The notes beneath the pieces were generated by a model. The model saw only the letters and a list, made by a program, of their open reading frames with translations, was not told where the DNA came from and searched no databases. A DNA stretch of 64,000 nucleotides, taken from positions 558,001 to 622,000 of the forward strand of contig NZ_CP133083.1 of the NCBI RefSeq assembly GCF_030908545.1. The letters run 5' to 3'. Positions 47,016 to 53,921 of the stretch are shown one piece after another. The translations under genes were made by a program, and so were the position numbers. Source of the stretch: Nitrosomonas sp. sh817. GTDB lineage: Bacteria > Pseudomonadota > Gammaproteobacteria > Burkholderiales > Nitrosomonadaceae. Each line of letters starts with the position of its first letter. The stretch's first letter is position 1.

Positions 47016-47031
47016 ATACGACCGGTTGTCT
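47016..47031. promoter_or_regulatory. Predicted TetR operator, site B
   Basis: ATACGACCGGTTGTCT lies 10 bp upstream of the tetR start. It is palindromic apart from two pairs, and it shares the ideal form ATACGACCGGTCGTAT with site A. Autoregulation is implied. Confidence 0.6.
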
Positions 47032-47202
47032 CGATTGTCAAATCATCGTCCGAACATTGCACACATAATTCCGCAATTCCTGTTGTTTCCGGTTTTAAGT
47101 CCGCTACGTAAGGTTACCGGATCATAAAGCGAACAATTTGACCTGGTCAGTTCGTCACAGATCAAGGATTGCGATGGTTTTATCGCATTCCGGATACCTC
47201 AT

Positions 47203-47466
47203 TCAACGCAGTCTTTGGGACATGCAACTACCATAGGTATTAGGAACACCATAACGAAATGCTCCGGCATATTGTTGCGAAAGGCCAATTTGCCGGTCCA
47301 ATTGCGCAATACAGTCTGAGAATTCCGGTGAATTATATTTGAAACCCAGTTTGTAGCAATGGTTAACCATGCTCCGTCGCTGCTCCTCGACAGACACACA
47401 ACCCGACATGATGACAACAGCAACAACCATAATACTCAATTTCCAGATCGACCATTTACTGCTCAT
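47203..47466 (-). CDS. Small lipoprotein
   Basis: 87 residues from ATG 47466 (ACGGGGTG upstream). The signal peptide ends in the lipobox IMSGC, so the mature protein would be lipid-anchored at Cys22. Three more Cys occur in the mature part (NHCYK, SDCIA, GSCMS), which pair only partly, so an oligomer or free thiol is possible. The remainder resembles small proteobacterial lipoproteins of unknown role. No neighbour shares its strand closely enough for an operon. Confidence 0.7.
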   Translation of the reverse strand: MSSKWSIWKLSIMVVAVVIMSGCVSVEEQRRSMVNHCYKLGFKYNSPEFSDCIAQLDRQIGLSQQYAGAFRYGVPNTYGSCMSQRLR

Positions 47467-47550
47467 GACCACACCCCGTTTCGTAGACTGATGCTAGAAC
47501 TATGTCTCAATCCAGATGAACACATCGTGAACCTACGGGAAAAACTGTAA

Positions 47551-47794
47551 TGGTTAATAATTCCGGATACGATTTAAGGCTGTAGCATGAGAAACCTTGA
47601 GGAGGTATTGATTGGGAAAGCAATGGAGTCTTACTTTCCGGACGGGAGTTTAGCCCGTAGTTTGGGTTGAGTGAAATGTAACCCAACGGTAGGAGATTGC
47701 GTTTATGTTGGGGTTTGTGTCTTATCCCAATCAGCGGCGCTGATTGCCATTGTTTTGATCCTGGATGGCGCAAGCTTATCCAGGCTACTTGCTG
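47551..47794. repeat. Dispersed repeat, copy A (Y then X)
   Basis: Part Y (47551-47730, TGGTTAATAATTCCGGATAC onward, containing GAGAAACCTTGAGGAGGT and TCTTACTTTCCGGACG) and part X (47744-47794, with the dyad CCTGGAT/ATCCAGG around CGCAAGCTT). Both recur at 49909-50287 in the opposite order. This accounts for most of the 350 bp between the lipoprotein gene and the HigA-like gene. Confidence 0.75.
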
Positions 47795-47815
47795 ACGAAT
47801 TAAATTCAAATGCCA

Positions 47816-48229
47816 TCAAACAAAAGTCGCTGGCGATACCCCGAATCGCTCGCTCAATGCCCGGATTTGACGAATGTTGAACTCGCGTTTGCCGGACAGA
47901 ATTTCCGAGACGACACCTTGGCTGCCGATTTCGGTTAAATCATTTTGTTTGAGTCCATGCTGTTGCATAAGGAATTTGAGCGCATCGATACCGGTTGCAT
48001 CGGGTAAGCGGTGATGCTGCGTTTCGTAATCTTCGACCAAATCGCCGACAATATCGGCCAAGCTCATTGCTGGATGATTCTCGTCGCCTGATGCCTCTTC
48101 CAGCAATGCATTCAACAATGCAATCATGCGATCGTAGTGTATATCATCGCGAATGAGTGCAATGTCGGTTCGGTTGCGGAATTGCTCCCAAGCGGGTAGC
48201 AGATGCTTCATGTCAATGGATACTGTCAT
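47816..48229 (-). CDS. HigA-like antitoxin, no partner seen
   Basis: 137 residues from ATG 48229. The N-terminal half (LPAWEQFRNRTDIALIRDD and LNALLEEA) is the extended helical region of COG5499-type HigA proteins. The C-terminal helix-turn-helix reads LKFLMQQHGLKQNDLTEIG and VVSEILSGKREFN. Family members normally follow a HigB toxin gene, but upstream (48230-48288) there is only 59 bp before vapC. It is thus an orphan, or it acts as a stand-alone regulator. Its stop lies next to a dispersed repeat, so a neighbouring deletion is possible. Confidence 0.75.
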   Translation of the reverse strand: MTVSIDMKHLLPAWEQFRNRTDIALIRDDIHYDRMIALLNALLEEASGDENHPAMSLADIVGDLVEDYETQHHRLPDATGIDALKFLMQQHGLKQNDLTEIGSQGVVSEILSGKREFNIRQIRALSERFGVSPATFV

Positions 48230-48288
48230 GATTTCCAGGCACCTTCGCCGCCGATCCACAATTAAATTTTCAAGTGCGATATCATGGA

Positions 48289-48705
48289 TTAAACCGGAAT
48301 TACCTGAACACCGCAATTTATGCCTGCACTTCGCAGCCGCTTGTCGTTCGTTGCGAGCGGAAGGCCATGCCGGATGGCAAGCTCCAAATAAGTAGCATCG
48401 TAAGTCGTCAGGTTTTGAGCACGAGCGAGGGCGAGAATTTCGTGCAAAGCGCGAGGCGAAGTCTCATCGTCGATGCTTATGGGCAAGTCACCAATCAACT
48501 CGAGCCGGATCGAAACGTCGGCGGGCATGATCCTTCCCCTGCGTTCCGCCTGTATCATGACATTTCCCAATTCCAGATACCATAGGGCAGGCACTAATGC
48601 CCCTTCATCGCGGACACGTTCCAGCAACGCATCGCAAGTATCCGATGCTTCGTCTTCAAAACACCAGGCGACGGCAATCGAGCAATCAAGAACAAACCCG
48701 GTCAT
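48289..48705 (-). CDS. VapC-type PIN-domain toxin
   Basis: 138 residues. PIN-domain acidic residues are in place: Asp7 (FVLDCSIAVAW), Glu in WYLELGNVM, and Asp residues in LTTYDATYLELA and LATNDKRL. Such toxins are Mg2+-dependent ribonucleases that often cut tRNA or rRNA. The 4 bp overlap with the antitoxin gene (ATGA) is standard for vapBC. Looks intact. Confidence 0.88.
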   Translation of the reverse strand: MTGFVLDCSIAVAWCFEDEASDTCDALLERVRDEGALVPALWYLELGNVMIQAERRGRIMPADVSIRLELIGDLPISIDDETSPRALHEILALARAQNLTTYDATYLELAIRHGLPLATNDKRLRSAGINCGVQVIPV

Positions 48706-48941
48706 CGGCGGCCTTCGTCACGCAGCGTTTGCCACGAAATACCATCAAGGGTGCAATTTTTTCGCAGCACCTTTAATTTTGCAATCGCGGAATCGATTCG
48801 CGAGCGGTCTGCAACATTTACAGGCACCAGCCGTGCCAAAGGCTTGCCGTGGCGGGTGATAATGATTTCCTCGCCCTGGGCCACCCGCTCCAGCAACGAA
48901 GATAAATGGGTTTTTGCTTCAAAGGCGCCGACAGTAATCAT
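48702..48941 (-). CDS. Phd/YefM-type antitoxin of the VapBC pair
   Basis: 79 residues. ITVGAFEAKTHLSSLLERV, GEEIIITRHGKPLARLVPV is the Phd/YefM fold that binds operator DNA; the C-terminal tail would wrap the PIN toxin. It precedes vapC with a 4 bp overlap. The antitoxin-toxin complex normally represses its own promoter. Within the 165 bp upstream (48942-49106) I see only the hairpin listed next. Confidence 0.88.
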   Translation of the reverse strand: MITVGAFEAKTHLSSLLERVAQGEEIIITRHGKPLARLVPVNVADRSRIDSAIAKLKVLRKNCTLDGISWQTLRDEGRR

Positions 48942-49074
48942 CGCTTAGCTCTCAATTCTGGTTGATCTTGTAAACCAGTTTAACAGATGGCGCTGGTTCT
49001 GTCAGTTGGCAGGGTCGGGTGAAGTGAAATCAAAGTTCTGAATAGCTTCGATATTGTTGGGTTTTGTACTTCAC

Positions 49075-49092
49075 CTCAACTCACGAGTTGAG
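49075..49092. terminator. Palindromic hairpin after hicB
   Basis: CTCAACTCACGAGTTGAG has an 8 bp perfect stem around a 2 nt centre. It begins 15 bp beyond the hicB stop on the minus strand. Possible terminator or operator; no T-run follows. Confidence 0.35.
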
Positions 49093-49106
49093 TTAGAGAC
49101 AGCATT

Positions 49107-49319
49107 TCAAGCAAGCTGAAGTCTCCGCCCTTTGGGTTCCGGGATCGGATCGCCGAACTCTTTTGCAGTATCGATCCAAAGACCGATGGCTTCCTGTGCG
49201 TTCGATAAGGCCGATTCATAATTGTCGCCGTGCGCCATGCAACCGGGAAGTTCAGGAACTTCCGCGACAAAAACGTCGTCCTCGGCGCTCCAATAGATAA
49301 TTACTTCATATTTATACAT
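49107..49319 (-). CDS. hicB: HicB antitoxin
   Basis: 70 residues. YKYEVIIYWSAEDDVFVAEV, LPGCMAHGDNYESALSNAQE and IGLWIDTAKEFGDPIPEPKG match the short HicB form, a partial RNase H fold without a DNA-binding tail. Its ATG overlaps the stop (49312-49314) of the restored hicA frame, the usual hicAB coupling. The partner toxin gene carries a frameshift, so the antitoxin may be free of its target. Confidence 0.85.
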   Translation of the reverse strand: MYKYEVIIYWSAEDDVFVAEVPELPGCMAHGDNYESALSNAQEAIGLWIDTAKEFGDPIPEPKGRRLQLA

Positions 49320-49571
49320 CGCTTATTTCTCCCAAGCGGCAATGTAAGATAACTGCGCGGACTTGGCGTACTTGATAAGGCTTGGCTTTGCTGCCTTGTT
49401 TTTGGAGATTGATTCGTTCTTCAATACCATTACGCCGAAAAATGTGATGACTACCCTGACACGCTCTTCAAAGGCAAAGTGTAACAAAAGTGCCCGTAAA
49501 TCAGAAAAATCGATATTGGCATCCGAGCGGCCTTCAAGGATGCGGCGAAGCAATTTATCGTGTGTTTCCAT
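49312..49571 (-). pseudogene. hicA: HicA toxin gene with single-base frameshift
   Basis: From ATG 49571 the frame encodes the HicA N-terminus (KLLRRILEGRSDANIDF, FEERVR). At the CCC run 49454-49456 (GGG in the coding strand) the frame is lost; the original frame continues to 49323 with unrelated residues. In the next frame the rest of HicA is intact: GSHHIFRRNGIEERINL, GSKAKPYQVRQVRAVIL and a stop at 49312-49314 overlapping hicB. The catalytic His of SHHIF is therefore not made in frame. One lost G explains everything; a sequencing error would look the same. Confidence 0.8.
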
Positions 49572-49587
49572 CGCGCTTTGCTTAATG

Positions 49588-49803
49588 CTAACGGAGTAAC
49601 TCATGCTTTGCGGTTTCCCAATCCAATACCGGGTCAGCCGGATCGTGCAAAACTTCTACGGTACGGGAAATGGCTTCAAAATCGTCGAGGTAATATTCGA
49701 CAGCTTGTCTGATCACATCGGCACGCGTGCGATGCAATTTTGTGGCCGCTTCATCAAGGGCAGCAATCAATTCATCCGGTAATCTTGCAGATATTTGGCT
49801 CAT
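49588..49803 (-). CDS. Ribbon-helix-helix antitoxin-like protein
   Basis: 71 residues from ATG 49803. QISARLPDELIAALDEAATK and RTRADVIRQAVEYYL form the RHH fold of CopG/RelB-type antitoxins; the tail (VLHDPADPVLDWETAKHELL) would bind a toxin. It runs into the hicA pseudogene (16 bp gap to its start), and no RelE/ParE-like toxin follows. Either it now regulates the hicAB remnant, or its own toxin was replaced. Confidence 0.78.
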   Translation of the reverse strand: MSQISARLPDELIAALDEAATKLHRTRADVIRQAVEYYLDDFEAISRTVEVLHDPADPVLDWETAKHELLR

Positions 49804-49908
49804 TTCAGGTTCTCTATCCCAATTCTTAATGTCAACGAAATTCACTGAATGTCACATTAGCGTAAGCTGATACATTTTGCTATTAAAATACGAATTGCGC
49901 TTTATTGG

Positions 49909-50287
49909 TTGCCATTGTTGATCCTGGATGACGCAAGCTTATCCAGGCTACTTGCTGTGATGGTTAATAATCCTGGATACGATTTAAGGTTGTAGCGAGA
50001 CCTTTGCGCGGTGTCATGAGCGGTGCGAGAATAAGGCAAAAATTTGCGAAAAAACGGAGTTTGCAACGGAGTAAATGAGCATTTTTCGCGAATTTTTAAC
50101 GCGATTATCGTGCCGCGTAGTAGCCGTGCAAAGGCCTCGCAGCATGAGAAACCTTGAGGAGGTGTTCATTGGAAAAGCAACGGAGTCTTACTTTCCGGAC
50201 GAGAGCATAGCCCGTAGGTTGAGTTGAATGAAATGAAGCCAAACGATTGGCGATTACGTGATGTTGGGGTTCGTGTCTTACCCCAAC
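49909..50287. repeat. Dispersed repeat, copy B (X then Y), interrupted
   Basis: Part X at 49909-49957 and part Y at 49961-50287 match copy A, but in the order X-Y. Y is split by the element at 49997-50138. Restoring Y by removing the insert and one 5 bp flank gives sequence colinear with copy A. The region from 49804 to 50294 has no gene. Confidence 0.75.
49997..50138. mobile_element. 142 bp MITE-like element, copy 1
   Basis: The ends GAGACCTTTGCGCGG and CCGTGCAAAGGCCTC are imperfect terminal inverted repeats. The interior is a fold-back (GCGAAAAA near the middle pairs with TTTTTCGC). It is flanked by GTAGC (49992-49996) and GCAGC (50139-50143), a near-perfect 5 bp target duplication. The reverse complement matches the element at 57640-57780 over its whole length. 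It contains no open frame. Confidence 0.82.
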
Positions 50288-50294
50288 CTTCGAG

Positions 50295-52013
50295 CTAATT
50301 TGCAATGTTTGATTGAATAAAACCAATAAAGCCGAGCACTGTTCCAGCAAGTGTACACAAACAACCATACACTATACGCCAGAATAACTCTTTCTTTACT
50401 GGATCTGATTCAACTTCTTCAATTTCCGATGACCATCGTCGATTTATGGTGAGGGTGATGCCTGACAGTAACAAAAGATAAAACAACCAAAGCCCAAATT
50501 GAAGCGTGTGACGGTGGTTATCAACAAAAATGTTTGTAACTATATAAGAATCAGAGCAATTGCTCTGATTAGACTGACAAGCATCCACTAGGACATCATA
50601 AAGTGGGAAAATTGCAGCCATAAAGAGAGCTAGTGCTATAAAGACAAATGCATAACTATGTTTGATCAACCAAGGAAGAAATACCAACATAAAATTGTCG
50701 ATTCTACTCATCAATTTTGAGATTTGTAGGACATAAGATAAAGCTCCAATAAATGCAAGTGTTGCAATAAGAAAACTGATCTCTGACTCAAATGAAATCA
50801 CTGTAACTTTATCAGTGGGGTATATATTTCCACCAGAAATTAATCTTATGAATAGAGCTTTAATCCAGAGAAAGACCGCGAAACCAAAAATTACTTTCAC
50901 GAACAATCCAAACCAACCCAAGAACTGTATAGACAGTTTCCAAGAATCAATTAGGATTTCACGTATCTTTCGAATAGGCGCAGGAGTTTCTTCTGTTACA
51001 GGAGATTCTGCAATTTGTAGATATATTTTCCAGCCACTTATTTTTGCAGGCGTTTCCTTCTTTATAGAAGGCTCTGCAATTGCGGCTGATACTATATTGG
51101 TTAAGGAATGGTGCTTAACCAGTGCTAAGACCAGAAAGCCTGCTGCAAAGAAGAAAGTCACACTGTGTATTTGTTCACCAAAAATTAAGAATCCGAGAAC
51201 TTGAAGAGCGAAGTAGAAGATAAAATATGGCTCAACAAGGCGTAGAGTTACTAGAACCCACTCTCGAGTTGATTTATGTGATGCTCCCATACCATCAATG
51301 TGAGCTTCAGAATAGATTCGACTTCCAAAAATAGCTGCACAATAAGTGCATATTAGTACACAAGAAAAGACGATAAATAAAATAAGTATATTAGACCATG
51401 AGCTTTGCAAAACCTGCATAGATTTTAGGAGTGCGGCCAATGCAAGCATATCAACTGCTACTAATGCAGCCTGCAAATTCCAATGAACTTTTATTGCAAT
51501 ATTTTTCTCATCAACCCAAGATCTTGGTAGTAATAGTCGAACCCCTATCTCCATAAAATTAAAGAAGAAACGTGCAAGAGGAGGCAATTCGTGAACAGCT
51601 CCATCACTCGGCTGACTTATTATTTTGTTTGAATAGATCACCCAAACCAGACACAAAGTAAGCAGGCCAAGAAGAACTGATGCGTGATTAGACAATGCTT
51701 CAGAAATTAGCGCCAAATACATTATTAACTCTGCGAGGATTGGAATATATGCAGCAACATGTTCAACCAATTCAGGAAGTTTTTTTACTATTAAAGGGAT
51801 AAAGTCAAATAATCCAGAAATAGTTAGTATGTAGACAAGCAATAGGCCTGAATGCCACGCTGCATTAGTAAATGCCCACCAAAATATGCTTTTCGGATGT
51901 TCATAGAATTGCCTGCTCTTAATTAATGTTAGGCCCGCTACATCAAGCGATACTATTATTCCTACTGTAATGAAAAATATTGGAATTAGAAATGTATCTA
52001 TTGTCATAATCAA
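50295..52013 (-). CDS. Large multi-pass membrane protein, family not recognised
   Basis: 572 residues with roughly twelve hydrophobic helices (FLIPIFFITVGIIVSLDVAGL at the start, WIKALFIRLI, HSYAFVFIALALFMAAIFPLY, FGLWLFYLLLLSGITLTI and others). A soluble loop around 320-355 is charged and Pro-rich. AT-rich codons set it apart from most neighbours and suggest foreign origin. It lies between a repeat region and an IS200 element, on the opposite strand from tnpA. I see no motif for a known transporter or enzyme. The start could be ATG 52013 or the ATG two codons on. Confidence 0.7.
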   Translation of the reverse strand: MIMTIDTFLIPIFFITVGIIVSLDVAGLTLIKSRQFYEHPKSIFWWAFTNAAWHSGLLLVYILTISGLFDFIPLIVKKLPELVEHVAAYIPILAELIMYLALISEALSNHASVLLGLLTLCLVWVIYSNKIISQPSDGAVHELPPLARFFFNFMEIGVRLLLPRSWVDEKNIAIKVHWNLQAALVAVDMLALAALLKSMQVLQSSWSNILILFIVFSCVLICTYCAAIFGSRIYSEAHIDGMGASHKSTREWVLVTLRLVEPYFIFYFALQVLGFLIFGEQIHSVTFFFAAGFLVLALVKHHSLTNIVSAAIAEPSIKKETPAKISGWKIYLQIAESPVTEETPAPIRKIREILIDSWKLSIQFLGWFGLFVKVIFGFAVFLWIKALFIRLISGGNIYPTDKVTVISFESEISFLIATLAFIGALSYVLQISKLMSRIDNFMLVFLPWLIKHSYAFVFIALALFMAAIFPLYDVLVDACQSNQSNCSDSYIVTNIFVDNHRHTLQFGLWLFYLLLLSGITLTINRRWSSEIEEVESDPVKKELFWRIVYGCLCTLAGTVLGFIGFIQSNIAN

Positions 52014-52120
52014 AAAAGTGAGAAGGTTTAGTGAGAATGAAGGAAAGGAGCTGCTCGAAAAAAGGGAAAGATTTGGGAGCGCGTTAAGAATTCAAAATTT
52101 ATTGTCCATCATAAGGTTAA

Positions 52121-52685
52121 AACCACCGGCTTCAGCCGGTCAGCTTTAGCTGCGAGAATATGCCACACAGGAGGTGTGGCATGGATTATAGATATGGAAG
52201 TCATACGGTTTATCAGATTGAATATCATTTTGTATGGGTAACGAAGTATAGATATAAGATTCTGAAGGGAGAAGTAGCAGAACGAGTACGAGAGTTGGTT
52301 CGTCAGACGTGTGAAGCATTTGAAATGAGAATTGTACAGGGTGTAGTAAGTAAGGATCATGTGCATATTCTGGTGAGTTGTCCGCCGGAGATGGCTCCGA
52401 GTGAGATCATGAGGCGGCTAAAAGGACGAACATCGAGCTATCTGTTTGAAGAATTTCCTCACTTGAAGAAGCGGTACTGGGGAAGGCATTTTTGGGCGCG
52501 AGGGTATTTCTGCGTGACAGTAGGTCAGATGACAGAAGAGATGATCAAACAATACTTGGAGCATCATTTTGAGCCAAATCCAAACGACAATTTTAAAATG
52601 GAGCCGGAATAAGACGCGTCGTTTAGTCGACGCGTATCCGGACTTTCAGTCCGTAACTCAAACCCACCGGCTTTAGCCGGTGGTT
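52121..52685 (+). mobile_element. IS200/IS605-family insertion sequence, tnpA only
   Basis: The left end carries the hairpin ACCGGCTTCAGCCGGT (52125-52140) and the right end CCACCGGCTTTAGCCGGTGG (52664-52683), the imperfect palindromes such elements use instead of terminal inverted repeats. Two more stem-loops (52614-52635, and CGGACT/AGTCCG near 52639-52653) follow the transposase. One intact Y1 transposase, no tnpB. Exact ends are estimated to within a few bases. Confidence 0.85.
52181..52612 (+). CDS. tnpA: IS200-type Y1 transposase TnpA
   Basis: 143 residues from ATG 52181, with GGAGGTG upstream. The HUH motif is HVHILVS and the catalytic Tyr is in MIKQYLEHHFE. The start YGSHTVYQIEYHFVWVTKYR is typical of IS200/IS605 TnpA. 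These enzymes move single-stranded DNA by a tyrosine-DNA link, recognising subterminal hairpins that are present on both sides. Size and motifs look intact, so the element could be active. Confidence 0.93.
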   Translation: MDYRYGSHTVYQIEYHFVWVTKYRYKILKGEVAERVRELVRQTCEAFEMRIVQGVVSKDHVHILVSCPPEMAPSEIMRRLKGRTSSYLFEEFPHLKKRYWGRHFWARGYFCVTVGQMTEEMIKQYLEHHFEPNPNDNFKMEPE

Positions 52686-52751
52686 GTTTAGTATGCAATT
52701 GTACGGCGTTGCAGAGCAAAGATTTCATGTGTGCATGATCTGTAAGAGGTA

Positions 52752-53921
52752 TTATTTGTATCTAGCGTGTTTGATTCTTTCCAACACCCGCAAAACCGTC
52801 TTCCTCGGCGCCCCAATATTCAACCGCATAAACCCGCTGCCTTCCTGGCCGAATTGCACGCCGGGGTTCAGCCCGACCCCGGCTTGGTGGATGAAGAAGT
52901 GTTTCAGTTCGGCGTCGGTCAGGTTCATAGCGCGGCAGTCGAGCCATAGCAGGTAGGTGCCTTCGGCTTTGATCGCTTTGATTTCCGGTAAATGTTCAGC
53001 AAGATACGATTCGACCGCATCGCGCGTGTCGCGCAGGTAAATTTTTAGTGCTTCCAGCCAGGCTTCGCCGCCGCGGTAGGCGGCTTCGAAGGCGGTGACG
53101 CTGAATGGGTTGGAAGCGCTGACGTGCAGGCTGTTGAAAACCTGAATGATCGCATTGCGCATCGTTTTGTCGGGAACGATCAGCGCGGACAGATTCAAGC
53201 CGGGGATGTTGAAGGTTTTGCTCGGCGCGACGGCGGTGATGACGGCGCGCTGATCGGTTGCCCGCGCGGCGAGCACGTGGTGTTGTTGGTCGGGGTAGAG
53301 CAGGTCGTGGTGGATTTCGTCGGAGAAAACCACCAGCTCGTACTTTGCGGCGAGTTGCAGCAATCGTTCCAATTCATCCGGCGACCACACGCGCCCGACC
53401 GGATTGTGCGGCGAGCACAGCAGCAGGAATTTGGCTTGCCGGGCGCATTGTTCCAAGTGATCGAAGTCAATGGTGTAGCGGCCGTTGTCGAGCCGCAGCG
53501 GGTTGAGCATTAGCTTGCGGCCGGTTTGCGTGGCGGCGGAGAAAAACGGGAAATATACCGGCGGTTGAACGATGATGGCTTCGCCCGGTTGCGTCAGCGC
53601 CATCACGGCGGCGTTGATCGATGGCACCACGCCGGGGCACATCACGATCCAGTCGCGCTGCACCATCCAGCCGTGCCGCCGTTGCAGCCAATCGATCAGC
53701 GCCTCGTAAAGGCTATCGGGAAATACGGTGTAACCGTAGATCGGGTGTTGTGCGCGCTCGATCAGGGCTTGCATGACGGCGGGCGGGGCGGCGAAGTCCA
53801 TGTCCGCCACCCACGCGGGGATGACGTCGGCCTTGCCGAACACCGCCAGGCGGCTGTCGTATTTGACGCTGTGCGTGCCTGTGCAATCGATTTCCCGGTC
53901 GAAATCGAACGCGTCGCTCAA
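52752..53921 (-). CDS. ovoB: PLP-dependent beta-lyase, OvoB (MalY/PatB type)
   Basis: 389 residues from TTG 53921, which overlaps the ovoA stop (TTGA) and is the only start keeping the whole enzyme; a longer frame to 54101 lies inside ovoA. Fold type I aminotransferase motifs: FAAPPAVMQAL, LLLCSPHNPVGRVW, FSDEIHHDLLYP and APSKTFNIPGLN with PLP Lys235. MalY/PatB enzymes cleave C-S bonds. Coupled to OvoA, this enzyme would cleave 5-histidylcysteine sulfoxide to 5-thiohistidine in ovothiol synthesis. On sequence alone it could also be a plain cystathionine lyase; the context favours OvoB. Confidence 0.85.
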   Translation of the reverse strand: MSDAFDFDREIDCTGTHSVKYDSRLAVFGKADVIPAWVADMDFAAPPAVMQALIERAQHPIYGYTVFPDSLYEALIDWLQRRHGWMVQRDWIVMCPGVVPSINAAVMALTQPGEAIIVQPPVYFPFFSAATQTGRKLMLNPLRLDNGRYTIDFDHLEQCARQAKFLLLCSPHNPVGRVWSPDELERLLQLAAKYELVVFSDEIHHDLLYPDQQHHVLAARATDQRAVITAVAPSKTFNIPGLNLSALIVPDKTMRNAIIQVFNSLHVSASNPFSVTAFEAAYRGGEAWLEALKIYLRDTRDAVESYLAEHLPEIKAIKAEGTYLLWLDCRAMNLTDAELKHFFIHQAGVGLNPGVQFGQEGSGFMRLNIGAPRKTVLRVLERIKHARYK

